From Bacteroidia bacterium (GTDB lineage: Bacteria; Bacteroidota; Bacteroidia; Flavobacteriales_D; Cryomorphaceae): a DNA stretch of 64,000 nucleotides. Both the position numbers and the translations under genes were made by a program. Location of the stretch: the NCBI GenBank assembly GCA_030427905.1, contig JAUICL010000005.1, forward strand, positions 1 to 64,000, read 5' to 3'. The notes under the pieces were generated by a model. That model ran no database searches and was not told where the DNA came from. It worked only from the letters and a program-made list of their open reading frames with translations. This document shows positions 17,207-25,189 of this stretch, piece after piece (position 1 is the first letter of the stretch; the number at the start of each line of letters is the position of its first letter).

Positions 17207-17977
17207 ATGCTTCCCAAATTAAGGCTCGTACTATGCTTTTCACTTTTCATTGTATTTGAAGCTTGTAGCGGCGTTCATCTTCCCGAATCAAATAGCAATC
17301 CCATTGAGCACCAGCTGTGGGATGACCTGTTGAGAACCCATGTCGATGCCAACGGATTGGTGAATTACAAAGGATTCATAGCCGACAGCGCAAAGCTCAA
17401 TGGCTATCTCGATCAGCTGAGCAATACTATACCCAATCAAGAAAAGTGGTCAAAAGAAGACCAGCTGGCATATTGGATCAATGCGTACAACGCATTTACA
17501 ATTCAACTAATCATACGTCATTACCCCGTTGAGTCTATCAAAGATATCGGCGGATTTATCCCGCGTGTAAATTCCCCTTGGGACATTGAATTCATACGGA
17601 TTGGTGATGAATATTTCGACTTAAACGACATAGAGCACAACATTATTCGCAAGCGTTTTGATGAACCTAGAATTCATTTCGCCTTGGTGTGTGCGGCTGC
17701 TTCCTGCCCCAAACTGAGAAATGAAGCCTACTCAAGCGAGCGACTAGAAAGCCAACTCGAAGAACAGGCCTTCGACTTTTTCAATAATCCTTACAAAAAC
17801 GAAATCAGTACGGACCGCCTAACCTTGTCCAAACTTCTATCCTGGTACAAGGCGGACTTCTTGCAGAATAGTTCCAGTATCCAAGCCTATGTGGGTCAGT
17901 ACACCAAGGTGAAAGTCGCTCCAGATGCCAAAATCGGCTACATGGATTATTCGTGGAATCTAAATGAGCAGAAGTGA
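17207..17977 (+). CDS. DUF547 lipoprotein
   Basis: 256 residues. Lipoprotein signal (FEAC, cysteine at about 20), then the DUF547 domain, recognised by DANGLVNYKGF, YWINAYNAFTIQLI and the CAAASCP motif around the conserved cysteines. Members are papain-like-fold proteins of unknown function, common in marine Bacteroidota. The stop codon lies right at the edge of the 148-bp tandem repeat, so the gene has no separate 3' spacer. Confidence 0.88.
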   Translation: MLPKLRLVLCFSLFIVFEACSGVHLPESNSNPIEHQLWDDLLRTHVDANGLVNYKGFIADSAKLNGYLDQLSNTIPNQEKWSKEDQLAYWINAYNAFTIQLIIRHYPVESIKDIGGFIPRVNSPWDIEFIRIGDEYFDLNDIEHNIIRKRFDEPRIHFALVCAAASCPKLRNEAYSSERLESQLEEQAFDFFNNPYKNEISTDRLTLSKLLSWYKADFLQNSSSIQAYVGQYTKVKVAPDAKIGYMDYSWNLNEQK

Positions 17978-17980
17978 AAA

Positions 17981-18335
17981 AAGCTCAACGAACTGAATCG
18001 AAGAGCTTTAATTTAGTTCTGGTGCCCAGGACTGGATTCCCTTCGACACGTGCCAATGAGATACCCTAGAAATGGCACTTGCTCAGGACAGGCTTCTCAT
18101 CCAGTCCGCAATTACCGAAAAATAAAAAAAGCTCAACGAACTGAATCGAAGAGCTTTAACTTAATTATGGTGCCCAGGACTGGATTCCCTTCGACTCGTG
18201 CCAATATGATACCCTAGAAATGGCACTTGCTCAGGACAGGCTTCTCATCCAGTCCGCAATTACCGAAAAATAAAAAAAGCTCAACGAACTGAATCGAAGA
18301 GCTTTAACTTAAATATGGTGCCCAGGACTGGATTC
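17981..18335. repeat. 148-bp tandem repeat containing copies of the tRNA-Leu 3' end
   Basis: Two full units (17981-18128 and 18129-18276) and a partial third unit that runs into the real tRNA-Leu gene. Read on the minus strand, each unit holds the last 20 nt of the tRNA including CCA (18020-18039, 18168-18187 and, in the real gene, 18316-18335), then the tRNA terminator hairpin. The full units also contain an inverted copy of the T-arm half (GGACTGGAT at 18029 pairs with ATCCAGTCC at 18099) and an inner GTGCCA/TGGCAC repeat. The flanks CCCTTCGAC and CTCAGGACAGG resemble a palindromic repeat seen in many bacterial genomes (from memory). The two full units differ at only a few bases. Confidence 0.9.
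18272..18306 (-). terminator. Terminator of tRNA-Leu
   Basis: On the minus strand AAAGCTC ... GAGCTTT closes a hairpin followed by seven T residues, 10 bases after the tRNA CCA end. The same hairpin is present in each copy of the tandem repeat. Confidence 0.75.
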
Positions 18336-18401
18336 GAACCAGCACGAGCGTAGCTCACTACCCCCTCAAGATAGCGTGTCTACCAATTTCACCACCTGGG
18401 C
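18316..18401 (-). tRNA. tRNA-Leu (anticodon GAG), CCA encoded
   Basis: 86 nt. Acceptor stem GCCCAGG / CCTGGGC, D loop AAATTGGTAGA, anticodon stem CTATC / GGTAG with loop TTGAGGG (anticodon GAG), a long variable arm (class II, as expected for Leu), T loop TTCGAAT, discriminator A and encoded CCA. Confidence 0.95.
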
Positions 18402-18535
18402 TTTGGGCTGGCAAAAGTAATGATTTATCTGAATTAAATGCAGTGAAATTATTACTCGACTCAAATTAGGTCGTAGGTTGATAAAAATTGTGATAAAATA
18501 CCCTATTCGGGTTAGTCTGAATTATCTGCAAGGCT

Positions 18536-18543
18536 TATCTTTG
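18536..18543 (+). promoter_or_regulatory. Bacteroidota -7 box upstream of the fatty acid hydroxylase gene
   Basis: TATCTTTG matches TAnnTTTG; TTA of GTTAG lies 21 bp upstream as a weak -33 element. Start codon 28 bp downstream. Confidence 0.5.
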
Positions 18544-18571
18544 CTCAATAATCTAACGCAACTTCAAATCA

Positions 18572-19228
18572 ATGCAACACACTCCCAAGGAACAAGGAAC
18601 AACTGCATTATTTAAGAACCCCATACTCGAAAAGCTCGCACGCACACACATTGCGGTGCCTTTGACTATATATTTTATTGGATCTGCATGGATGCTTTAC
18701 CACAACTTTAGCAATAACCTCACGGGCGTTGGTGAAGGTATAGGCATCTTTTTCATCGGGCTCGTATTTTGGACATGGTTCGAATACTTCATGCACAAGC
18801 GCATTTTTCACATGCTTCCTACCAATAAGGTCAAAGAGCGCATCCAGTACACCTTTCACGGAGTTCACCACGAATACCCGAGAGACAAAACAAGGCTAGC
18901 TATGCCCCCGGCTGCAGCGGTAATGATTCTGACTGTCTTGTTCTTTGTTTTCAAATTCATACTTGGTGATTTCGTTTTCACCTTTTTGCCTGGGTTTATT
19001 ATTGGCTATTCACTTTACTTGTTTGTGCACTACGCTATCCATGCCTTCCGCCCACCAAAAAACAAGTTGAATGTTCTGTGGATTAATCACAGTATTCACC
19101 ACTACAAAGATGATACAGTAGCCTTTGGGGTGTCTAGCCCACTGTGGGATGTGATCATCGGCACAATGCCCAAAAAGACTTACAAGCGCAAAGAGAAGCC
19201 CGTAAAGCAACGCAAGGCTGTAGCCTAA
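18572..19228 (+). CDS. Fatty acid 2-hydroxylase-like membrane di-iron enzyme
   Basis: 218 residues. Fatty acid hydroxylase superfamily; the pattern is that of the FA2H/Scs7 group: H75-H80 (HKRIFH), H96-H100 (HGVHH) followed by PRDKTRLAMPP, H153-H157 (HYAIH) and H173-H177 (HSIHH) followed by YKDDTVAFGVSSPLWD. Four hydrophobic segments. FA2H enzymes hydroxylate the alpha carbon of fatty acids destined for sphingolipids; in Bacteroidota, 2-hydroxy fatty acids occur in sulfonolipids and related lipids, a plausible but unproven product here. The basic C-terminus (KRKEKPVKQRK) is cytoplasmic. Distinct from crtZ in this window. Confidence 0.88.
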   Translation: MQHTPKEQGTTALFKNPILEKLARTHIAVPLTIYFIGSAWMLYHNFSNNLTGVGEGIGIFFIGLVFWTWFEYFMHKRIFHMLPTNKVKERIQYTFHGVHHEYPRDKTRLAMPPAAAVMILTVLFFVFKFILGDFVFTFLPGFIIGYSLYLFVHYAIHAFRPPKNKLNVLWINHSIHHYKDDTVAFGVSSPLWDVIIGTMPKKTYKRKEKPVKQRKAVA

Positions 19229-19236
19229 GGCACTAG

Positions 19237-20307
19237 ATGGCCCAAGAATTCTTTAAAGATTTATATGTTGTAGAGCTGGCAAGCGTATTGGCTGGCCCTA
19301 GCGTTGGTAAATTCTTTGCGGAGTTAGGAGCTAAAGTGATCAAAATCGAGAATAAGCGCTCTGGTGGCGATGTCACCCGAAATTGGCGAATTCCCGGTGA
19401 AGAAATCAGCGGTCCATCGGCGTATTACGCGTCTGTAAATTTTGGAAAGCAAGTTGAGTTTATCGATTTAAGTTCCCCTGAAGATCGCACCATACTAGAC
19501 TCGTATCTCGCCAAAGCCGATCTCGTCATTTCGAACTATCAGGACCGTGTAGCTGAGAAATGGGGATTGAGCTACGATGATATTGCACTGCTCAACCCCA
19601 AAGTAATCATGGGCGTCTTGAAGGGATTCAAGCACGAAGATAGACCAGCTTTTGATGTGGTACTGCAAGCCGAAACAGGTTGGATTTCAATGACTGGGTC
19701 GAAGGATGCTCCAGCAAAATTGCCCGTAGCTTTGATCGACATTTTGGCAGGACACCAAATGAAAGAAGCCTTCCTTCTCGCCATGATTAAAAAGCTTAAA
19801 ACGGGACAGGGATCTTATTTTGAATGCAATCTCGAGCAGGCATCTCTCGCATCCCTAGCCAATCAAGCTACCAATGTCTTAATGAACGATTTCACTCCAG
19901 AACCAATTGAAACCACGCACCCTAACATCGCGCCCTACGGAGATTGGTTCACAACAAAAGACGGTATTCGCTTCGTCCTTGCTATTGGTAGTGATAAAAT
20001 GTGGAATGAACTGGTAAGTACAATTGGCCTTGAAAATACGACTCAATTCGGATCAAATGACTTGAGGCTGAGCAATCGAAACTTGATGGCTCAGCAGATT
20101 CAAGAAAGGACCCAGACTTTTGACCATCAAAAACTATTCGAAGCTTTTGACTCGAAAGGCATACCCTACGGAGAAGTAAAGGATCTAAAACTTGTGCTCG
20201 CTTCTGATGCGAGTCGGGAATTATTGCTCGAAGAGAAGATCGATGGTCGTACTTGCTCTTCCCTTTCAGAACTAGCGTTTACGAAGACTTTTTTAGATCG
20301 GAGTTAA
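19237..20307 (+). CDS. Family III CoA-transferase (CaiB/BaiF)
   Basis: 356 residues. Transfers CoA between carboxylic acids. N-terminal VVELASVLAGPSVGKFFAELGA and KIENKRSGGD are family signatures; the catalytic aspartate should be the D of FDVVLQAETG (about residue 144). Starts 8 bp after the fatty acid hydroxylase gene, so the two are probably co-transcribed, which hints at a fatty-acid or hydroxy-acid substrate. Slightly shorter than typical members (about 380-400). The last 29 bp overlap the convergent gene. Confidence 0.9.
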   Translation: MAQEFFKDLYVVELASVLAGPSVGKFFAELGAKVIKIENKRSGGDVTRNWRIPGEEISGPSAYYASVNFGKQVEFIDLSSPEDRTILDSYLAKADLVISNYQDRVAEKWGLSYDDIALLNPKVIMGVLKGFKHEDRPAFDVVLQAETGWISMTGSKDAPAKLPVALIDILAGHQMKEAFLLAMIKKLKTGQGSYFECNLEQASLASLANQATNVLMNDFTPEPIETTHPNIAPYGDWFTTKDGIRFVLAIGSDKMWNELVSTIGLENTTQFGSNDLRLSNRNLMAQQIQERTQTFDHQKLFEAFDSKGIPYGEVKDLKLVLASDASRELLLEEKIDGRTCSSLSELAFTKTFLDRS

Positions 20308-20845
20308 GTCGTCTCCTCAAGAGTTCAAATACTTGTTTGGTCTCTTTGGGTGACAACTGCATTCCAAATTTGACAAACCTGCCCTGATAGTCAAACCCGA
20401 TGCGCTCCCCTCCCATCACCCACCAAGTATTCTCATAGGTATAAGCAATGCTTTTCTTGTCGAGTTCGATAATTCGAAGGCCTTCGATGTTTTCGAGATA
20501 ATACGACTTTGACTTCCCGAAAGTGAAAATGCTCCGTTTGAGTGTGAGCTCCCCACCTTCGATTCGAATCAACTCATTTCCACCACGTCTAAAAAGGGTA
20601 ACACGGCCCACTCGCCAAAGAAAATAGGCCCAAAAAATGAGAAAGATCACATACATCATACGCGATTCTCTCACTGTAGAAGCTAGATACTCCGAAATCA
20701 CGATGCCTCCACAAAAAACCCAAGCAACACACCAAGCCACCAAAAGTGACTCCTTCCATCGCTCAATTTTCCCGAGGATCACAAAACTCAAAGCTTGGGG
20801 AGTTGACTGGTAACTCACCTTTTCGCTAATCAATTTAACCGACAT
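20279..20845 (-). CDS. Membrane protein of unknown function, PH-like domain
   Basis: 188 residues from ATG 20845, which lies one base after the bshA stop; an upstream in-frame start at 20875 would overlap bshA. Two transmembrane segments (about residues 33-52 and 62-80) followed by a soluble domain (ELTLKRSIFTFGKSKSYYL, ENIEGLRII) of the kind seen in bacterial PH-like YdbS/YcxB membrane proteins. Not recognised further. Last gene of a minus-strand group with bshA. Confidence 0.75.
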   Translation of the reverse strand: MSVKLISEKVSYQSTPQALSFVILGKIERWKESLLVAWCVAWVFCGGIVISEYLASTVRESRMMYVIFLIFWAYFLWRVGRVTLFRRGGNELIRIEGGELTLKRSIFTFGKSKSYYLENIEGLRIIELDKKSIAYTYENTWWVMGGERIGFDYQGRFVKFGMQLSPKETKQVFELLRRRLNSDLKKSS

Positions 20846-20846
20846 A

Positions 20847-21995
20847 CTAGGCCAACACCTTTTTAGAGTTAACACCTTCTATCACTCTTTTGTACAGATT
20901 GATATACATTGGTAGAATCAAATCGATATTGAATTTTTCAGCCTGCTTGCGAGATTGCGCTCTAAAGCGAGTCAATTCATCATCGTCTTCAAGTATTTCC
21001 ACCGCCGATTTAGCCATTGCTTCTACATCGCCCACTTCATGCGTGAAACCAGAAATCCCATTTTTATTCACTTCGGGTAGTCCACCTGTGTTGGTAGAAA
21101 TTACTGGTACACCTGAGGCCATAGCTTCCAGAGCGGCAAGGCCAAAACTTTCAGCTTCAGATGGAAGGATAAACAAATCAGATATGGCGAGTACTTCTTC
21201 AGGCTTCTTCAGTTTTCCAATAATGTGTGTATCGCCACAAGTACCGAGCTCACGGCAAAGCTGCTCTACCTTTTGGCGTTCGGGACCATCACCGACCAAA
21301 ATCAACTTAGCTGGCATTTTATCTAAGATCTTCTTGAAAATTTCAACCACATCTGTGACGCGCTTTACAGCTCTGAAATTACTGATGTGCGTTATGATTC
21401 GTTCACCAGTTGGTGCAAAGGAATTTCTAAAATCCTTTTCGGGCTTCAGCACGTAGTGCGAAGGGCAGATAAAATTGGGAATCACGTCGATCTCGCGCTT
21501 GATATCGAAATGTTCGAATGTATCGCGCTTCAGGCTTTCCGAAACAGTGGTAACGGCATCGCTGTGGTTAATCGCAAAAGTAATGGTCGGCTCAAAACTC
21601 GCATCTTTTCCCACTAGCGTGATATCCGTCCCGTGGAGTGTCGTGATAAAAGGAATATCAATGCCTTGATCGGCCAAAATTTGCTTGGCCATGTATGCTG
21701 CCGATGCGTGTGGAATGGCGTAATGAACATGGAGAAGGTCGAGCTTTTCGAATTTAACAACATCTACCAGCTTGCTAGCCAGCACCGTTTCGTAAGGTGG
21801 GTAGTCGAAAAGTGGGTACTCTGAAACGTTCACTTCGTGATAAAAAAGATTGCTTGTGAACGATCCTAAACGCACAGGTTGGTTGTAGGTAATGAAGTGT
21901 ATTTCATGTCCTTTGGCCGCCAGGGCCTTACCCAATTCTGTAGCTACAACACCGCTTCCACCAAAAGTGGGGTACAAGACCATTCCAATTTTCAT
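20847..21995 (-). CDS. bshA: N-acetyl-alpha-D-glucosaminyl L-malate synthase BshA
   Basis: 382 residues from ATG 21995 (MKIGMVLYPTFGGSGVVA). GT4-family glycosyltransferase that joins UDP-GlcNAc to malate, the first step of bacillithiol synthesis. Family marks: the YPTFGGSGVVATELG opening, LHGTDITLVG, and the ExxxxxxxE sugar-nucleotide motif in EAESFGLAALEAMASG. Supports bacillithiol as the low-molecular-weight thiol; BshB and BshC are not in the window. An upstream start at 22016 is possible but adds a non-conserved heptapeptide. Confidence 0.93.
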   Translation of the reverse strand: MKIGMVLYPTFGGSGVVATELGKALAAKGHEIHFITYNQPVRLGSFTSNLFYHEVNVSEYPLFDYPPYETVLASKLVDVVKFEKLDLLHVHYAIPHASAAYMAKQILADQGIDIPFITTLHGTDITLVGKDASFEPTITFAINHSDAVTTVSESLKRDTFEHFDIKREIDVIPNFICPSHYVLKPEKDFRNSFAPTGERIITHISNFRAVKRVTDVVEIFKKILDKMPAKLILVGDGPERQKVEQLCRELGTCGDTHIIGKLKKPEEVLAISDLFILPSEAESFGLAALEAMASGVPVISTNTGGLPEVNKNGISGFTHEVGDVEAMAKSAVEILEDDDELTRFRAQSRKQAEKFNIDLILPMYINLYKRVIEGVNSKKVLA

Positions 21996-22069
21996 ACATC
22001 GTGTTTTGTCGGACAAAGATACTCAGGAAATCTAGAGATCGAAGGTGGTAGTTAAGTTTCGAGCTTGCC

Positions 22070-22879
22070 TTACTTTCTTAAGTTTTTAGAGAAAAACTGA
22101 GCCAATTCTCGCTCCATTTCAGGAAAATCAGCGAGATTGCCATGGCCGCCACCTGGAATGGTTAAGAAGCTCACATTACCGCTCATTTCGGCCTGTCGGT
22201 ACAATGCGCGGCTGCATTTATAAGGAACCAACCGATCTTTTGTACCGTGAATCATAAGTACTGGAGACTCAACCAACTTAATTTTCAAATCATTTCTCAA
22301 CGGATAACGAAGCAACCACTTCATCGGAACCAAGTGAAGCGAATGATGGTACGCCACGTCAAGCATATTGCTAAATGGTGTTTCTAGTACGACACCGGCA
22401 CAAGATCTACACGAACCTACATGGGTGGCAAAGGCACTCCCAAGCGAACGACCATAAACGAAAATCAGCTCTGGGTCAATGGTCTCTGCCAATTTATCAA
22501 ACATGGCCACAGCATCGGCGAAGAGAATTTCCTGACTTCGCTCACCCGTACTTTTTCCATAACCACGGTAATCAGGCAGATATACGTCCATACCAAATCG
22601 GGTCAATGGTTTGGCTATTTCCCCCCACCGATTTACATTTCCCGTATTTCCATGAAAGTAAAGTATCGCGCCTTTGGGATGTGGAGTTTTAATGTGGATA
22701 TAGTGGATTTCACCTCCAAAATTAACCTGAAGAAATTCTTCTTCAAACTCAGCATCGAGTCCTATCTTTGCATCGCGCTTAAGCTTCCGCCCTGCCACGA
22801 ATATCAAGCGTTCCTGGAGCAAACTATAGCCCAGACAAACAAGTAGATAAGCGAATACGACACAAGAAATCCACCACAT
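22070..22879 (-). CDS. Membrane-anchored alpha/beta hydrolase
   Basis: 269 residues. An N-terminal transmembrane segment (about 2-20) anchors a serine hydrolase domain of the ABHD13/YfhR-like group. Catalytic triad visible: S145 in GRSLGS, D215 in GTKDRLVP, H246 in GGGHGN; oxyanion region FHGNTGN. Substrate unknown. Lies upstream of bshA with 74 bp between and is divergent from the thioredoxin-like gene. Confidence 0.88.
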   Translation of the reverse strand: MWWISCVVFAYLLVCLGYSLLQERLIFVAGRKLKRDAKIGLDAEFEEEFLQVNFGGEIHYIHIKTPHPKGAILYFHGNTGNVNRWGEIAKPLTRFGMDVYLPDYRGYGKSTGERSQEILFADAVAMFDKLAETIDPELIFVYGRSLGSAFATHVGSCRSCAGVVLETPFSNMLDVAYHHSLHLVPMKWLLRYPLRNDLKIKLVESPVLMIHGTKDRLVPYKCSRALYRQAEMSGNVSFLTIPGGGHGNLADFPEMERELAQFFSKNLRK

Positions 22880-22919
22880 TTTATAAAAACTCTAGACTGT
22901 CAAAATTAGTGCATACAGT

Positions 22920-23522
22920 ATGAAAAATCTTAAAGATTTTACAATCAAGAACAAAATGACCTACGAAGCCTATTTCGAGCTAACTAAAAAGCTCGTGGAT
23001 GCTGGAAAAACTACAGGTCAAGATCAAAGTGAGAGCATGGTAGAATACACCCGGCTCAATTTTCAACGAATGAAGCGATGGAATAAAACAGCTAAACTCA
23101 GCGATGAAGTGGTTGAACAATTCAAGACCAAGCCCAAAATGGTTTGGATCTGTCTTACTGAATCATGGTGCGGTGACGCGGCGCAAAACCTACCCTATAT
23201 TGCTAAGCTCGCAGCGGCTACAGGCAGTATAGAGCTGAAGTGTGTTCTGAGGGATGAAAACTTAGACTTGATGGATTCATTTCTAACGAATGGTTCGCGA
23301 TCTATCCCAAAACTCATTATGTGTGATAGTAGCACTGGCGATGTAATCGGTACTTGGGGTCCTAGGCCAGCACAACTTCAGACCATAGTGATGGAGAATA
23401 AAGCCAAAGGAAACGCAGCCATTCCTTACGCCGAATTTTCAGCCGTCGTGCACAAGTGGTACGCCTTGAATAAAAACAGTGAATTGGAGAAAGAACTTTT
23501 ATCTTTAGTTCAAGAAATTTAA
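22920..23522 (+). CDS. Thioredoxin-family protein with single-cysteine WCGD motif
   Basis: 200 residues. Thioredoxin fold of the Thioredoxin_9 type: ESWCGDAAQNLP around C84, then SIPKLI with the cis-proline. The second active-site cysteine is replaced by Asp, so it cannot do ordinary dithiol exchange; a monothiol or bacillithiol-linked role is an inference from the nearby bshA. No signal peptide, hence cytoplasmic. Ten bases before the next gene. Confidence 0.88.
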   Translation: MKNLKDFTIKNKMTYEAYFELTKKLVDAGKTTGQDQSESMVEYTRLNFQRMKRWNKTAKLSDEVVEQFKTKPKMVWICLTESWCGDAAQNLPYIAKLAAATGSIELKCVLRDENLDLMDSFLTNGSRSIPKLIMCDSSTGDVIGTWGPRPAQLQTIVMENKAKGNAAIPYAEFSAVVHKWYALNKNSELEKELLSLVQEI

Positions 23523-23532
23523 ACCAAAGACC

Positions 23533-24387
23533 ATGAGAAAAGCAATCATAGCCTGTGCAATAGTAGCTCTACCCGTTATCTCGTTTGCACAAGACAATAC
23601 GTCGAAATCGACAATAAAGATGGAGATCAAAGAGTTGAACAAGATGATTTCCCAAGAAGAGAAAGAGCTTGAAGACCTTCGAAAAGAAAACGACAAGATT
23701 CAAGAAGAAATCGCAGAAGTCAGCGCACAGCTGAGCCAAGCTGAAGAGATGTACGAAACAAAGAAGAAGGCCTTTAATAGTGGTGAGCACGCTTTGAAAG
23801 AAGAAGAAAAAAAGAATTTGGCCAAGCAACTCAAGGACATTGAGAAAGAGATGAGCAAACTCGAGAAGGCGATTGAAGCCGAGAATGAAACAAGTGCCAA
23901 GATTGAAATGGAGCAGCACGAATTGGTCAAAAAGCAAAGTGAATTGGGAGCTCAAATTTCAGCCAAAAAGGAAGCCGAGTCTAATCTAAGCGAAGCCGAA
24001 AAAGCCATTCACGAGAAGGAATTAAAAGCACTCGAGAAAGAGCACAAAGCTCACGACAAACAAATAAACGCCAAAAAGGCAAATGCGCAGAAATCATCTA
24101 AAGCTAAGGAAGAGCATATCAAGCAGCGGACGGCGCTTGAAATAGAAGTAGAAAACCTCGCCAAACAAGTTGAGACTATAGAGTCGGAAATGAAGGGCAT
24201 CGAACCAAAGACCCTTGAAAAGGAAATGAAAGAATTTGAGTCAAAAGCGGCCAAATTGCGATTGAATCTTCAAAAGAAGCAAGATCAAATCGCAGCTCAT
24301 GAAGCGATGATTTCTCAGAAACTTGAAGCTTTAGCCAAAAACCAAAAGGCGCTGGAAGAGAAGAAAGCAGCTATAGGTAAGAAATAA
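23533..24387 (+). CDS. Exported coiled-coil protein
   Basis: 284 residues. Signal peptide (1-20, ALPVISFAQ) followed by an almost continuous Lys/Glu-rich coiled coil (about 30-280) with no cysteine in the mature part. Periplasmic rod-like protein; no family recognised. It probably shares a transcript with the thioredoxin-like gene just upstream. Confidence 0.82.
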   Translation: MRKAIIACAIVALPVISFAQDNTSKSTIKMEIKELNKMISQEEKELEDLRKENDKIQEEIAEVSAQLSQAEEMYETKKKAFNSGEHALKEEEKKNLAKQLKDIEKEMSKLEKAIEAENETSAKIEMEQHELVKKQSELGAQISAKKEAESNLSEAEKAIHEKELKALEKEHKAHDKQINAKKANAQKSSKAKEEHIKQRTALEIEVENLAKQVETIESEMKGIEPKTLEKEMKEFESKAAKLRLNLQKKQDQIAAHEAMISQKLEALAKNQKALEEKKAAIGKK

Positions 24388-24406
24388 AAAATCCCCTTGC
24401 AGGGAT
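24385..24406 (-). terminator. Terminator of the yaaA-FKBP-kdsC group
   Basis: Minus-strand hairpin ATCCC / GGGAT followed by six T residues, about 130 bp after the kdsC stop. The stem is short, so confidence is moderate. Confidence 0.5.
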
Positions 24407-24535
24407 CTATATCAAGCTGTACGTTTTAAAAACAAAGCAAAACACCATCATCCAGTCGAGAGGCAGTGACCACATCGATGATGCTTGCTGGTACAAAGTT
24501 AATCAGAAAATTCTGAACGCAATGTGAAGCATTTC

Positions 24536-25186
24536 TTAAGAAATTGGAGCGATGAAATTCTCGATAAACTCGCGAATACAACCTTCTCCTCCCTTCTTCG
24601 TTAGAACTACATCGGCTGCTTTTTTAGCGGCAGTTGTTGCATCTGCGGGTGCCGCACCAATTCCTACACGGCCTAAAATAGCGGTGTCGTTTACATCATC
24701 GCCTATGTAGGCCACGTTTTCAAAACCCAGTCCTTTCTGGTAGAGCCAAGACTCAAGAATTTCAATTTTTGGTTGCTTGCCAACGTATACATTCTGAATG
24801 CCCAAAACAGCGGCGCGCTTTTTAACCACTTCATTTCGAGAAGCGGCACTGATAATTCCAAACTCCATTCCGTTGGCTATCGTCTTTACGATGGCCATGC
24901 CGTCTTTGACATTAAACTTCTTAAGCTCTTCCCCATCCGATGTGTAAAACATCCCACCGTCGGTAAAGACACCATCCACGTCCAGCACGATCAATTTGAT
25001 CTCAGCCTTTTTGATTAGGGCATGTCGCTTGGCAAGATCAACGGTGTTGAGAATTTCGAAAGGAACGTGCAATTGCTCCACCAGATCCCAGACCTGATCG
25101 GGGCTTAGAGCATCGTACGAAGCCTTCGAAAGGGGCAAAGAGCCCCTTTCTGAAAGCAAAAAATTCAAATTTTCGAACAGAATCAT
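24536..25186 (-). CDS. kdsC: KdsC-type HAD phosphatase with N-terminal extension
   Basis: 216 residues. HAD-superfamily C0 phosphatase expected to dephosphorylate KDO-8-phosphate for lipopolysaccharide core synthesis. Motifs: LDVDGVFTDG (nucleophile D69, acid D71), ISAASR, K in VGKQPKIE, and IGDDVND. Usual members have about 170-190 residues and begin just before the DVDG motif; here about 60 residues (SYDALSPDQVWDLVEQLH) precede it. No good alternative start explains this away. It begins 3 bp after the FKBP stop codon. Nucleotide-type or cofactor substrates cannot be excluded. Confidence 0.85.
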   Translation of the reverse strand: MILFENLNFLLSERGSLPLSKASYDALSPDQVWDLVEQLHVPFEILNTVDLAKRHALIKKAEIKLIVLDVDGVFTDGGMFYTSDGEELKKFNVKDGMAIVKTIANGMEFGIISAASRNEVVKKRAAVLGIQNVYVGKQPKIEILESWLYQKGLGFENVAYIGDDVNDTAILGRVGIGAAPADATTAAKKAADVVLTKKGGEGCIREFIENFIAPIS

Positions 25187-25189
25187 TTC

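Noticed and set aside
17981-18335. Tandem repeat as a CRISPR array or attachment site of an integrated element
   Set aside because: Only two full 148-bp units, tRNA-derived, and no integrase, cas or phage gene nearby.
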